Part shown: positions 6,725-16,766 of the stretch, one piece after another
How the letters are laid out: each line of letters opens with the position of its first letter
How positions within the stretch are numbered: the first letter of the stretch is position 1
Origin: Pseudoalteromonas xiamenensis
GTDB taxonomy: Bacteria > Pseudomonadota > Gammaproteobacteria > Enterobacterales > Alteromonadaceae
Length of the DNA: 64,000 bases
Assembly (NCBI RefSeq): GCF_042431545.1
Contig: NZ_JBHLYX010000001.1
Strand: one strand, 5' to 3'
Made by a program: the position numbers and the translations under genes
The notes under the pieces: model-generated
What the model was told of the DNA's origin: nothing
What the model saw: the letters and a program-made list of their open reading frames with translations, nothing else
The model's database searches: none

Positions 6725-9064
6725 TTGACACAAGTTGTAATCGAAGGGTTCTTGTTATCGAGGCAAACAGTCACAACAAACGGTAAAACGTATGTTGTGC
6801 TGTGGCTGAGTTCATCGCAAGGGCCAATTAAAGTTATCTCAGAACCACAGCCAGCGGTGCTTTTTATACTAAATAAGCATGTTGAACGAGCACAGCGAAT
6901 TTTACGGACAAATAGAATTGCGAGCACGTTTCGGACGTTAAACTTAAAGCACTTTAATGGCGAGGCTGTATCTGCCTGCTACTTTGACGTTCTAAATGAA
7001 TTTTACATTGCTCGAGCGTTGTTAGAAGAATCATTGCCAATTTATGAAGATGACGTTCGTGTAGCTGATAGATTTCTAATGGAACGGTTTATCAAAGGCG
7101 GAGTTTGGGCTGCGGGTGAAATGACGGTTAAACACAGTTACATAGAAATCCGTAACGCAAAAGTTAAGCCCAATGAACGTTATGTGCCCGAACTTTCCGT
7201 AGTTTCTTTAGATATTGAGTGCAGTATTAGTGGCGTCCTTTACTGCGTTGGTTTGAAAGGCGAGTTCGGTAACAAAGTTATCATGATTGGAGACAATTCT
7301 GATGCTGCTGTAAATGGCGAGCTTGAATGGGTAAAAGATGAAATTGCGCTTTTTGAACGGTTAAATGGGTTCTTTCAGCAACTTGACCCCGACATCATCA
7401 TCGGCTGGAACGTAATAGAATTCGATTTTAGAGTGTTAAAAGAGCGCGCCGATGCACTGGGGATCGTTCTCAATATTGGTCGTAACAATGAACCTGTGTA
7501 TCTACAGCAAGGCCAATTTGTCAAACTGACGGTGCCTGGTCGTGTCGTGTTAGATGGTATTGATACACTCAAAAACGCAACTTACCAATTTGAAAGCTTC
7601 AAACTCAATCGAGTCGCCGGAGAAGTTCTGGGCGAAAATAAGTTAATCAGCCATGACGATCGGATGGAAGAAATCAATCGCTTATTCAAAGAAGATAAGC
7701 AGGCTCTCGCGCTATATAACCTTCAAGACTGTGATTTGGTGTTAAAAATCTTTGATAAGCTACACCTTCTCGAATTTGCCATTCGCCGAGTACAGCTTAC
7801 TGGGCTGGAACTAGAACGAAAAGGCGGTTCGGTCGCTGCGTTTACTAATCTATATTTACCGCTGTTACATCGAAGTGGTTACATTGCGCCCAATTTAGGT
7901 GAGCATGGACTCAGCTTCGACAGCCCCGGTGGCTACGTGATGGACTCAAAGCCGGGTCTTTATCAGAATGTTATTGTGCTCGATTTTAAAAGCCTTTATC
8001 CATCCATTATCCGTACCTTTTTGATTGATCCTTTGGGTCTTATATTGGGATTAGCTAACGATAATTCTGAAAATACAATTGAGGGTTTTAACCATGCTCA
8101 ATTTTCCCGGATTGATCATCATTTGCCCAGCCTAGTGGCGACATTAGGAAAGGCTCGAGAAAAAGCTAAAAGCGAAAAAGACGCTCAACTGTCGCAGGCA
8201 ATCAAAATTATCATGAATAGCCTTTATGGTGTGCTCGGATCGAAAGGTTGTCGTTTCTATGACCCTAGACTCTCCAGCTCGATTACTTTGCGAGGGCATG
8301 AAATCATGCAGCAGACTCGACATTGGATTGAAGAAATGGGATACGAAGTAATTTATGGCGATACGGATAGTACATTTGTAAACCTTTCTGAACACTTAGA
8401 GCATCAAGATTGTGTTAGGATTGGAGAAGGAATTGTTGAAAAAATAAACCATAATTGGCGATGCGAACTTCAACAACGATACAGACTAGAGAGTCATTTA
8501 GAGCTTGAGTTTGAAGTACATTATCAGCCTTTTTTTATGCCAACAATTCGGCACCTTGCGACGGGCAGCAAGAAACGTTACGTCGGAAAAGTCGCAGGAA
8601 GTAGTGATAAAGGCTTGGTTTTCAAAGGTATGGAGACGGTACGAAGTGACTGGACAAAGTTAGCACACTTGTTCCAACAAGAACTCTTTGTTTCATTATT
8701 TGAAACAAAGATGCTTGCAGATATTTATTTACGTTACAAAAATAAATTAACAGCAGGGGAGTTTGATGAACTATTAATTTACAAAAAGAGGATGCAACAA
8801 TCACTAGAACTTTACACAAAAAATATACCTCCTCACATTAAAGCGCTTAAGCAGGCAATCGCAAATGGCGAAATCTCAATTCCAAAGCCAGGGTTTATGG
8901 TCGAATACGTTCAGACTATGCAAGGTCCTAGACTTTTTCCTTCATTAATATCAATAGATTATAATTACTATATAGAAAAGCAGCTGAACCCTATTTTTGA
9001 CATGGTTAAAGCGTTTGACCTTTCTTCGACCTCTGTGGATGCTCAACAAGTACTCAGCTTTTAA
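6725..9064 (+). CDS. polB: DNA polymerase II (family B)
   Basis: A 779-residue family-B polymerase with proofreading exonuclease, matching E. coli Pol II (783 residues). Exonuclease motifs are DIE (163-165), NVIEFDF (229-235) and YNLQDCD (331-337). Polymerase motifs are DFKSLYPSI (420-428), KIIMNSLYG (494-502) and YGDTDST (544-550). It carries out repair and translesion-related synthesis and is SOS-induced in E. coli. The reading frame opens with TTG at 6725; no upstream in-frame ATG gives a better family alignment, and an AGGTGG at about 6709-6714 could serve as ribosome-binding site. It diverges from dinG. Confidence 0.95.
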   Translation: MTQVVIEGFLLSRQTVTTNGKTYVVLWLSSSQGPIKVISEPQPAVLFILNKHVERAQRILRTNRIASTFRTLNLKHFNGEAVSACYFDVLNEFYIARALLEESLPIYEDDVRVADRFLMERFIKGGVWAAGEMTVKHSYIEIRNAKVKPNERYVPELSVVSLDIECSISGVLYCVGLKGEFGNKVIMIGDNSDAAVNGELEWVKDEIALFERLNGFFQQLDPDIIIGWNVIEFDFRVLKERADALGIVLNIGRNNEPVYLQQGQFVKLTVPGRVVLDGIDTLKNATYQFESFKLNRVAGEVLGENKLISHDDRMEEINRLFKEDKQALALYNLQDCDLVLKIFDKLHLLEFAIRRVQLTGLELERKGGSVAAFTNLYLPLLHRSGYIAPNLGEHGLSFDSPGGYVMDSKPGLYQNVIVLDFKSLYPSIIRTFLIDPLGLILGLANDNSENTIEGFNHAQFSRIDHHLPSLVATLGKAREKAKSEKDAQLSQAIKIIMNSLYGVLGSKGCRFYDPRLSSSITLRGHEIMQQTRHWIEEMGYEVIYGDTDSTFVNLSEHLEHQDCVRIGEGIVEKINHNWRCELQQRYRLESHLELEFEVHYQPFFMPTIRHLATGSKKRYVGKVAGSSDKGLVFKGMETVRSDWTKLAHLFQQELFVSLFETKMLADIYLRYKNKLTAGEFDELLIYKKRMQQSLELYTKNIPPHIKALKQAIANGEISIPKPGFMVEYVQTMQGPRLFPSLISIDYNYYIEKQLNPIFDMVKAFDLSSTSVDAQQVLSF

Positions 9065-9162
9065 TCGTTAATAACTTTCTGATTCATTGACAATATTTCG
9101 CATTTGTTTCCAAAATGAAAACTAACACTTTGTGCATGTTGCAAATATATAACTAAATAGTG

Positions 9163-9192
9163 TTGACCTGATGTTGTTAATTTGTTTAGTAT
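9163..9192 (+). promoter_or_regulatory. Candidate sigma-70 promoter of the first receptor gene
   Basis: TTGACC at 9163-9168 and TAGTAT at 9187-9192, separated by 18 nt, about 90 bp before the receptor ATG. The same -35/-10 words recur upstream of the lipoprotein at 12629 and the receptor at 13894. Confidence 0.5.
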
Positions 9193-9284
9193 TTCGTTTG
9201 TCTGGTTTCTATTGTGTAAGCAATAGGTACTAACAAAGCTAAATATTATTAAAAAACCACAGCTAGTGGCCCAGGGAGAAATAA

Positions 9285-12119
9285 ATGTTAAACAATAAAA
9301 TTACAAAAGCAGTTCGCTTAGCGATCGCTTTTGGTGCGGCTTCTACCGCAATGGTATCTGCAAGTGCTGCAGCACAAGGTGCCGAAGAAGAAAAGGTAGA
9401 GCGTATTGAAGTAACAGGTTCTGCAATCAAACGTACTGATTTAGAAGGTTCACTACCAGTTCAAGTTATCGGTGCAGCTGACATTGCAAAAACTGGTGTT
9501 ACTAACGTAACTGACCTAATCCAACAACTTCCTGCAATGCAAGGTTTCACTACATCTGCTGATTCAGTAGGTGGCGGTGGTGGTGGTATCTCTACTGCTT
9601 CAATCCACGATATCGGTGAATCTTACACGCTTGTACTACTAAACGGTCGCCGTATTGCTCCTGCAACGTCAGGCGGTACTGTTAACCTTAACGTAATCCC
9701 TGTTTCTGCTATCAAGCAAGTTGAGGTTTTAACTGATGGTGCATCTGCACTTTACGGTTCTGACGCTATTGCTGGTGTTGTTAACTTCATTCTTAAAGAC
9801 AACGTTGATGTAACTACTTTCTCAGCTCGTTACGACCGTCCACAAGAAGACGGTGGTTCTACGTTCACTTTCAACGTGTCTACTGGTTTTGGTGATTTAG
9901 ACCGTGACGGTTTCTCTTTAACTGCTGCATTCACTCATGAAGACCAAGAGCAATTAAAAGCAAAACAACGTAAATTTGGTCAAACTGGTATCCTAAGCTT
10001 TGAACACCCAGATTTCGCTGACCCACTTTATTTCTTCAACGGTTCAGGTAACGCTATTCCAGGTAACGCGCGTATCCGTTACCAAACACGTAACGCTGCT
10101 GGTGAGCTAGTTTCAACTCAAACTACTTACAACCCATATGCAAACAAAACTGGTGCTTGTGCACAAGACACATCTGCAATCGGTGCTGCATGTTGGTTTG
10201 ACTACACGTCTACAATCGAACTAGTGCCTGAAAACAAATTGGACAGCGTTGTACTAAACGGTTTGTTCAATGTTGCTGACGACGTAACTGGTTTTGCTAC
10301 TGCAATGTACACAAAAACAGCAATGACAGCGCGTATTGCTCCGTACCCAACTGGTTTCTTCAACCTTGATATGAGCTCTGATCTTGTTAAGAATGAAGTT
10401 CTTGCTAACCTACCATCAGGTATGACAGCAGAAGAAATCGCGTCTATTGACCGTGTTCAGGCTCAATGGCGTTCACTTCCTGCTGGTAACCGTACAACTG
10501 AGTACGAAACAACTGCGACACATATCGTAGCAGGTCTTCGTGGTCTAACTGGCGAAATCGATTGGGAAGGTGCGTTCACGTACTCTGTGAGCGATCAAGA
10601 TCAAAACTACCCAACAGGTTGGTTATTACTTGACGAGTTCTTAGACGTTATCGGTACTGGTGCGGTTAACGTATTTGTTCCTAACGATGAACTTGACGAT
10701 GCAAGCCGTCAAGCGCTAGCTCCAGCTATCTACCACGGTAACTGGGAAAATACAAAGATCACGATGAAAGGCGCGGACTTCAAAGGTTCAATGCCAGTAT
10801 TTGATCTTCCAGGTGGTCTTGCTTACGTAGCTGCTGGTGTTGATTACCGTGATTACACGTATGAAAACTCACTATCTGAAGCAAACCAAGAAGCTAGACT
10901 ACTATTCTTAGAAGCTGGTACTTCATACGATCTACAACGTTCACAAATGGGTATCTTCGCAGAACTTGATATGCCAGTTATCGATGACGTAACAGTGAAC
11001 ATCGCTGGTCGTTACGATGATTTCTCAGGCGTAGATGCTGCTCAAGTTGGTAACTACACTGGTGAAGTTGGCGAAATCAGTAAAGGTGACAGCGACTTCA
11101 CATACAAGTTGAGTGCTCGTTGGCAGGCAACTGAAGACCTATTACTACGTGCTTCATACGGTACAGGCTTCAAAGCACCTTCACTACTTGCAATCGCACG
11201 TCCACAAGTTGATTTCGGTGTAACAAGTGGTAACTATGTATGTCCATTCAGCCCATCAGACGCGCTATATCAAGCATGTCCTGATAAGCAAGGTGGCCGC
11301 GTACAGTACGGTGTATACCAAAAAGGTAACACAAACCTGAAATTCGAAACGTCTAAGCAATCAACTGTTGGTATCGTTTTCGCTCCATCTACTGGCTTCG
11401 GTATCACACTTGATTACTGGCAAGTAGAAATGGAAGATCGTGTTACTCAGTTAACTGAAGACCAAATCTTCGCAGATCCAGTTCGTTACCGCGACCTATT
11501 TACTACACGTACAAATGCTGCAACGGGTGACCAAGAATTGGCAATCATCCAATCTTCAGCTAACGTAGGTAGTGCAAAATACTCAGGTGTTGACTGGAGT
11601 GTTGATTTGACTAACGACCTATCGTTCGGTCAATTGAAGACTCGTTGGTCTGGTACTTACACAATCGAAAGTACATATACTCGTCCAGGTACAACTGACG
11701 ACTGGATCACTAGCTTAGGCCGTTTTGGTGACGACCAAGAAGTTACATTCCGTTTGACTCAACAGATTTCTTCTACGTTGAGCCACGGTGACTTCGCTCA
11801 CACTGTACGTCTAAACTATAAGTCTGGCTACCAAGACCAATTCCAATCAGCTGATGACTGTGCGGTTTCATTGGTTGATGCGTTTGGTGACTGTGTAAGC
11901 GTACAACTACGTGTACCTTCTTACACTCTAATGGATTATCAAACAGTCTATAACTTCGACGATAACACAACAGTTACGTTCGGTATTAACAACCTGTTAG
12001 ATAAGCAACCACCAATGTCACTACGTACAGGTGGTGCTGGTCACCAAGTTGGTTTCGACCCACGTTATGCTGATGTATACGGTCGTACATTCTACCTACA
12101 AGCTGATTACAGATTCTAA
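9285..12119 (+). CDS. TonB-dependent receptor (copy 1 of paralogous pair)
   Basis: A 944-residue outer-membrane receptor. It has a signal peptide ending near the ASAAAQG segment, a TonB box-like ERIEVTGS, a plug with VLLNGRRIAP, VEVLTDGASALYGSDAIAGVVNF, and a long barrel ending in an aromatic residue (QADYRF). It is clearly paralogous to the receptor at 13894 along its whole length: both begin MLNN and both have cysteine pairs at matching places, including a CPFSPSD / CPVPSSD loop. Codon use is strongly biased to GGT, CGT, AAC and CTA, unlike neighbours such as polB, which suggests high expression. An SD-like GGGAGA precedes the ATG. Ligand unknown; this subfamily is abundant in Alteromonadales and often tied to peptide or glycan scavenging. 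Confidence 0.95.
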   Translation: MLNNKITKAVRLAIAFGAASTAMVSASAAAQGAEEEKVERIEVTGSAIKRTDLEGSLPVQVIGAADIAKTGVTNVTDLIQQLPAMQGFTTSADSVGGGGGGISTASIHDIGESYTLVLLNGRRIAPATSGGTVNLNVIPVSAIKQVEVLTDGASALYGSDAIAGVVNFILKDNVDVTTFSARYDRPQEDGGSTFTFNVSTGFGDLDRDGFSLTAAFTHEDQEQLKAKQRKFGQTGILSFEHPDFADPLYFFNGSGNAIPGNARIRYQTRNAAGELVSTQTTYNPYANKTGACAQDTSAIGAACWFDYTSTIELVPENKLDSVVLNGLFNVADDVTGFATAMYTKTAMTARIAPYPTGFFNLDMSSDLVKNEVLANLPSGMTAEEIASIDRVQAQWRSLPAGNRTTEYETTATHIVAGLRGLTGEIDWEGAFTYSVSDQDQNYPTGWLLLDEFLDVIGTGAVNVFVPNDELDDASRQALAPAIYHGNWENTKITMKGADFKGSMPVFDLPGGLAYVAAGVDYRDYTYENSLSEANQEARLLFLEAGTSYDLQRSQMGIFAELDMPVIDDVTVNIAGRYDDFSGVDAAQVGNYTGEVGEISKGDSDFTYKLSARWQATEDLLLRASYGTGFKAPSLLAIARPQVDFGVTSGNYVCPFSPSDALYQACPDKQGGRVQYGVYQKGNTNLKFETSKQSTVGIVFAPSTGFGITLDYWQVEMEDRVTQLTEDQIFADPVRYRDLFTTRTNAATGDQELAIIQSSANVGSAKYSGVDWSVDLTNDLSFGQLKTRWSGTYTIESTYTRPGTTDDWITSLGRFGDDQEVTFRLTQQISSTLSHGDFAHTVRLNYKSGYQDQFQSADDCAVSLVDAFGDCVSVQLRVPSYTLMDYQTVYNFDDNTTVTFGINNLLDKQPPMSLRTGGAGHQVGFDPRYADVYGRTFYLQADYRF

Positions 12120-12145
12120 TCACTTGAGTTAGAAGTTAACCGAGA

Positions 12146-12171
12146 AGGGCCAGCATTGCTGGCCTTTTTTA
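12146..12171 (+). terminator. Rho-independent terminator after receptor 1
   Basis: GGCCAGC / GCTGGCC stem (12148-12154 with 12158-12164) with a 3-nt loop, followed by six T. It sits 26 bp after the receptor stop. Confidence 0.9.
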
Positions 12172-12628
12172 TTGCCTAGACTTTATCGCTGAGTTGTATT
12201 TTATTTAGTTGAACCTCTTAGGTAATTCCTGCCTTGAATACATCAATGACATCTTGATTCGTTTCGATAGCGTGAGCTACATATAACAGAAGGTCTCTCC
12301 GTTGGGATTGAGTAAAAGCGATGAAAAGTGATTTTTGAAGCGACAACAGCCAGTTTCTAGCCGAAATAGGCTGGTTGTTCAAGTATGAACATCATTAACA
12401 GACAGCGTTTCTAAACGGATAAGAAAAATATTGTGCTCGCAAGAGTATAGGCTATTTTTGAACTATTTTAAGCGCGTACCTTTATTGGTTAACTTTTGTT
12501 GACTTTCTGTTTCACTGGCGTAGTATGAATTTATTGCTAATTTTGGAATTGGTAATGTTTAGGGATTGCAAGGCCGACATTTTTAACTCAGGCCTTTAGT
12601 GAAATGAATACAAGTAAGGATAAAAATA
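12172..12628. other. Intergenic region before the first small lipoprotein gene
   Basis: After the terminator there is about 330 bp in which I see no ORF or structured RNA. A promoter follows at 12499-12526 and a GGATAA-type ribosome-binding site lies just before the ATG at 12629. Confidence 0.5.
12499..12526 (+). promoter_or_regulatory. Candidate promoter of the first small lipoprotein gene
   Basis: TTGACT at 12499-12504 and TAGTAT at 12521-12526 with a 16-nt spacer, about 100 bp before the lipoprotein ATG. It has the same words as the two receptor promoters. Confidence 0.5.
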
Positions 12629-12889
12629 ATGAAATTGAAAACTTTGTTCACTGCTCTAAGTTTGTGTGTTTTAGCGGGTTGTGCTTCCACAGAGTCGGCA
12701 CAATCTGATGTAGAAGGCAAAGAAGCCAATACGCAGATGGCTGATAATGATGTTGTTTGTGAGTCACGTGCCTCAGTCGGTTCTCACATGAAAAAGCGAG
12801 TTTGTAAGACTCGAGCTCAGATGAAAAAAGACGAAGAGGAAGCTGCTCGTTATATGAAAAGTGAACGCAGAACAGTCAACGGTAATTAA
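12629..12889 (+). CDS. Small lipoprotein with C-x14-C core (copy 1)
   Basis: An 86-residue lipoprotein precursor with a lipobox LAGC (cysteine 18). The mature part has a Ser/Ala/Gln-rich linker, then VVCESRASVGSHMKKRVCK, with cysteines at 44 and 59, and a charged helical tail. The protein after the second receptor (16767-17021) has the same plan with cysteines 36 and 51, the same 14-residue gap, and the same S-x-G in between. I do not know a function for this family. Small proteins with a similar C...GS...R-x-C pattern are common in proteobacteria. The two cysteines could form a disulfide in the periplasm (inference). It has its own promoter and terminator. Confidence 0.85.
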   Translation: MKLKTLFTALSLCVLAGCASTESAQSDVEGKEANTQMADNDVVCESRASVGSHMKKRVCKTRAQMKKDEEEAARYMKSERRTVNGN

Positions 12890-12902
12890 TTTACACTCAA
12901 AA

Positions 12903-12927
12903 GAGGGGGCTGAGGCCCCCTTTTTTG
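12903..12927 (+). terminator. Rho-independent terminator after lipoprotein 1
   Basis: GGGGGC (12905-12910) pairs with GCCCCC (12915-12920) around a TGAG loop, followed by a run of six T. Confidence 0.92.
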
Positions 12928-13893
12928 TTAAGAATTTTGTGCGGTATAGTTCGCCTCACTTCATAATGAAAACGTGAAATTTACAGCTAACCCCAAAATC
13001 CACTCGTTCCTTCCTTCATCAAATGCGTGAACTCTTAACTTTCCTTTCAGCAAATGGATTCTTTTAGCACTTTACATTCTAAGCTAAGTGTAGGACGGCA
13101 ACATTTACCAATACAATGTCAATTTACGACGACACTATCGTCAATCTTACATCCGCCACATTTGTTAATGAAAAGCTTGTTGGCTGGCGCATGTTCTTTT
13201 CCGCGAGTTCATTGGATCACCAAGATACGCAATCTCCAAAGCTATACCCCTCTCATTAAAGCAAAGTGTTTTTGGTGCTCTGTTATTTGCAGGAATGCAG
13301 GATGTTTGTAATGTTTTGAATTTATGAGGTTTAATTCTAGTTTTAAGTTTGATTCTCAAAATTGAACATGATTGATGATTACTCGTATTAGCCCGTGATA
13401 AGTGTATTTTACGAGTGTTTCCAATGTAAATATAAATCATTAAATATCAATGAAAAGTGCACCTTTTGGGGGTGTCTATGTACGTTAATTGTTTAAATAA
13501 AAAGTTACCCAAAATGGGGGTAAACTAGTATTTTACATTAAATAAACCTATGTTAACTTCGGATTGTTGATGATTTCGCATGTATCTAAAAGTGGGTCAT
13601 ATTGATCTAAATATGTTAAATAATATGACTTGTTTCTTTTTTGTATCCTTGTTAATGGCATGTGCGTGTTGTTCAAAAGCTGTATTTACAATGGGTTATA
13701 AATGAAAAGTTGTTGTGTGTGGGTGATTAATTATATTTTTTATGGTTGTTGACTGTTGAGTGTGTTCGGGTTTAGTATCGGTTTCGCTCGTGAATAAATT
13801 AATAAAATTGTTTTTCTTCTAGCTGGGGTAAAACACTAAGCGGGTTTTAATAATATTTAATTACTATAACGTAATTATTCAGGGAGATAATTA
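12928..13893. other. Nearly 1-kb intergenic region before receptor 2
   Basis: An unusually long AT-rich gap. Short open frames on both strands (for example 13054-13311) have no ribosome-binding site and protein-unlike composition, so I call no gene. The last 150 bp hold a promoter at 13749-13778 and a GGGAGA ribosome-binding site before the ATG at 13894. Several G-rich words (GGGGGTGT near 13469, GGGGGTAAAC near 13515, GGGGTAAAAC near 13824) could be regulator sites but do not form a clear palindrome. Confidence 0.5.
13749..13778 (+). promoter_or_regulatory. Candidate promoter of receptor 2
   Basis: TTGACT at 13749-13754 and TAGTAT at 13773-13778, spacer 18 nt, the same arrangement as the promoter of receptor 1. 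About 115 bp of leader separate it from the ATG. Confidence 0.5.
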
Positions 13894-16707
13894 ATGTTAA
13901 ACAATCAAGTATCTAAAGCGGTACGTTTGGCACTTATGTTTGGTGCAGCGTCTGCTTCAGTTGCTTCAATGTCAGCATTCGCTGCTGACGAAGCTGAAAA
14001 AGTTGAACGTATTGAAGTAACAGGTTCAAGTATCAAAGGTACTGACCTTGCAGGTGCGCTTCCAATCAGTGTTATCAGTTCAGACGACATCAAAAAAACA
14101 GGTGTAGTAAGTGTTCCTGAGTTGATTTCTCAAATTCCATCAATGCAAGGTTTTACTACGCCAGCTCAATCAGTAGGCGGTGGCGGTGCAGGTGTTGCGA
14201 CTGCGAACTTGCGCTCAATCGGTGACGGTTACACACTAGTATTATTAAATGGTCGTCGTCTAGCTCCTTCAGGCTCGGGTAGTTCTGTTGACTTAAACAG
14301 TATTCCAATTGCGGCAGTTGAACGTGTTGAAGTATTAACCGATGGTGCGTCAGCACTATATGGTTCAGATGCTATCGCTGGTGTTATCAACTTTATTCTT
14401 AAGAAAGAAGTATCTGAAACAACAGTTTCAGTTCGCACGGATCAACCACGTGGTGGCGCAGAGTCATATTCTGCTAGCATTACGACAGGTTTTGGCGATT
14501 ATGATGCAGATGGTTTTAGCCTTGTTGCATCACTTAGCTATGATGAGCGTTCTGCACTTAAATCAACAGCACGTGAATTTGCTAAAACAGGTTTCCTTGA
14601 GTTTGAATACGATGGTCAAAACTATTATGACATCAACGGTTCTTCAAACGCGATTCCAGCAAACGCGTTCGTTGACTACAAAACGACAGTTGATGGTAAA
14701 GAAGTATCTAAGTTAGCTCAGTTAAACCCTTACTTTGCAAAAAATGGTCAATGCGCTGAAAACAATGCGACTTTGAACAGCCCGCTATGTTCGTACGACT
14801 TTACTAGCACATTAGAAATTTACCCAGAATACGACCGTAAATCTTTCGTCTTACAAGGTGAATTCAAAGTAAACGACGATATCAAAGCGTTCGCATCAGC
14901 ACTTTACACTGATTACACAACAACGCCACGTATTGCACCTAACCCAACTGGTTTTATCAACATTCCACTAGATAGCGTACTTTACACTAACTACGTAAAA
15001 CCTTACTTAACTGAAGAGCAAGCTGCAAACGCAACACGTTTCCGCGCTACATGGCGTGCACTTCCAGGTGGTAACCGCTCGAGTGAATATAACACAGAAA
15101 CGTACAACACAATTCTTGGATTGGACGGTGTGTTATTTGATACTATCGACTTTAATACTGCGGTAGTGTACTCAAAAAGTACACGTACAGAAGACGTTAA
15201 AAACGGTTACTTCTACGCAGACAAGTTTGTTGACGCTATCAGCAGTGGTCGCGTAAATATCTTCTTAACACCAGAAGAATTTGCTCAAGATCAAGCGAGT
15301 ATCGATGCTTTAGAAGCGGCACAATGGCGTCACAATAGTGACGTAACAGTAACCGAAAACTTGTCTTTCGATATTCGTGCTTCTCAGCCTATTTTTGAAT
15401 TACCAGCAGGTGATGCATACATTGGTTACGGTGTTGAATACCGTAATAATACTTATGCATTAACTCGTTCTGCAGAAAATGTTGCTGACACGCAGTTCGG
15501 TGACGGCGGTGGTGATTTCGACTATGAATTAGAGCGTTCAAGCTACGGTGCATTCGCTGAACTACAAATTCCAATTCTTGAGAATTTAAGCATGAATGCG
15601 GCACTACGTTATGACAGCATTGGTGGTGTTGAAGATAACTTGACCAGTGCTGGTAAAGTGAACGAAGACGAATCAGACACGACATACAAAGTTAGCTTAC
15701 GTTACGAAGCAACAGAAGACTTAGTATTCCGTGCGTCATATGGCACAGGTTTTAAAGCTGCAACAATGACTGAAATTGCGCGTCCATTATCAGCGTGGGG
15801 CGTAACAGGAGATAATTACAACTGTCCTGTTCCTTCAAGTGACCCTCGTGCTCAGTACTGTCCACCAGATAATATGCAATATGATGTATATTTACTTGGT
15901 AACAAAGATCTGAAGCCTGAGACGTCGAAGCAACACTCAATTGGTTTTGTATACTCACCATCGACAGAGTTGTCTCTTGAATTAGACTACTGGAAAGTAG
16001 AAATCGAAGACATGGTACAGACGCCAGACGAAGCGTTTATGTTCCAAAATCGTGAACTATTTGACAAGTTCTTTGTTGTGAAGCCAGACCGTTCTGACTC
16101 TGCATCGCAAACTCTTGCGCTTGTTCAAGGCTCAATCAACATCGGTAAGTCTATTACTGCTGGTTATGACTGGAAAGTAACATACCGTAACGATTTCGAT
16201 TTAGGTACTCTTAAGACAACGGTTCAAGGTACATACATCGATGAGCAAGAATACACTGTTGGTGGTGTACTGCCATTCGAGTGGGCAACGAGCTTAGGCC
16301 GTTACGGCGTTGATAATGCGGTTGTATTCCGTAACATTATTAATATCCAAAACGTGTTCACGCACGGTGATTTTGCTCACACCCTACGTTGGAAGTATAA
16401 ATCTGGTTGGACAGACGCTGAAAAATCTGTTGGTGTTGGTTCAATTGCATTCCCATACTACAACAAAGACGGTAGCCTTGCGTCTACAACAATTCAACGC
16501 AGCGTCCCTTCACATGCGACGGTTGACTACAAGTTGGATTACACAGGTATTGAAAGCGCAACTATCTCTGTTGGTGTGAACAATATCTTTGATAAAGAGC
16601 CTCCATTGTCACTTGGCGACCCAGCTGGTCACTTAGTTGGTTATGAAGGCCGTTACTATGACCAATTCTTAAGAACATTCTACGTAAACGCAGAATACAC
16701 ATTCTAA
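13894..16707 (+). CDS. TonB-dependent receptor (copy 2 of paralogous pair)
   Basis: A 937-residue outer-membrane receptor, a full-length paralogue of the one at 9285. It has a signal peptide (MLNNQVSKAVRLALMFGAAS...), ERIEVTGSSIKG, a plug with VLLNGRRLAPSGSGS and VEVLTDGASALYGSDAIAGVINF, and a barrel ending NAEYTF. Cysteine pairs in two predicted surface loops are kept (for example GQCAEN...LCSYDF). It has the same ribosome-binding-site context (CAGGGAGATAATTA before ATG) and the same promoter type as copy 1. A strong hairpin separates it from the following lipoprotein. The pair probably arose by duplication of a receptor-lipoprotein module and then diverged in ligand-binding loops (inference). 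Confidence 0.95.
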   Translation: MLNNQVSKAVRLALMFGAASASVASMSAFAADEAEKVERIEVTGSSIKGTDLAGALPISVISSDDIKKTGVVSVPELISQIPSMQGFTTPAQSVGGGGAGVATANLRSIGDGYTLVLLNGRRLAPSGSGSSVDLNSIPIAAVERVEVLTDGASALYGSDAIAGVINFILKKEVSETTVSVRTDQPRGGAESYSASITTGFGDYDADGFSLVASLSYDERSALKSTAREFAKTGFLEFEYDGQNYYDINGSSNAIPANAFVDYKTTVDGKEVSKLAQLNPYFAKNGQCAENNATLNSPLCSYDFTSTLEIYPEYDRKSFVLQGEFKVNDDIKAFASALYTDYTTTPRIAPNPTGFINIPLDSVLYTNYVKPYLTEEQAANATRFRATWRALPGGNRSSEYNTETYNTILGLDGVLFDTIDFNTAVVYSKSTRTEDVKNGYFYADKFVDAISSGRVNIFLTPEEFAQDQASIDALEAAQWRHNSDVTVTENLSFDIRASQPIFELPAGDAYIGYGVEYRNNTYALTRSAENVADTQFGDGGGDFDYELERSSYGAFAELQIPILENLSMNAALRYDSIGGVEDNLTSAGKVNEDESDTTYKVSLRYEATEDLVFRASYGTGFKAATMTEIARPLSAWGVTGDNYNCPVPSSDPRAQYCPPDNMQYDVYLLGNKDLKPETSKQHSIGFVYSPSTELSLELDYWKVEIEDMVQTPDEAFMFQNRELFDKFFVVKPDRSDSASQTLALVQGSINIGKSITAGYDWKVTYRNDFDLGTLKTTVQGTYIDEQEYTVGGVLPFEWATSLGRYGVDNAVVFRNIINIQNVFTHGDFAHTLRWKYKSGWTDAEKSVGVGSIAFPYYNKDGSLASTTIQRSVPSHATVDYKLDYTGIESATISVGVNNIFDKEPPLSLGDPAGHLVGYEGRYYDQFLRTFYVNAEYTF

Positions 16708-16720
16708 GAATTGAATTGAT

Positions 16721-16749
16721 AAATAGGCTGCATTGCAGCCTATTTTTTT
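16721..16749 (+). terminator. Terminator between receptor 2 and its lipoprotein
   Basis: AAATAGGCTGC (16721-16731) pairs with GCAGCCTATTT (16735-16745), followed by T. It lies in the 59-bp space between the two genes, so it likely lowers lipoprotein expression relative to the receptor. Confidence 0.9.
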
Positions 16750-16766
16750 GAAAAGGAGATATTTCG

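Noticed and set aside
13054..13311. 85-codon open frame in the gap before receptor 2
   Set aside because: No ribosome-binding site, odd composition, no recognisable domain, and an equally long open frame on the other strand. Probably chance.
14156..16579. Several open frames of 60-120 codons opposite or out of frame within the receptor genes
   Set aside because: They follow from the strong codon bias and low stop frequency of the receptor genes, not from real genes.
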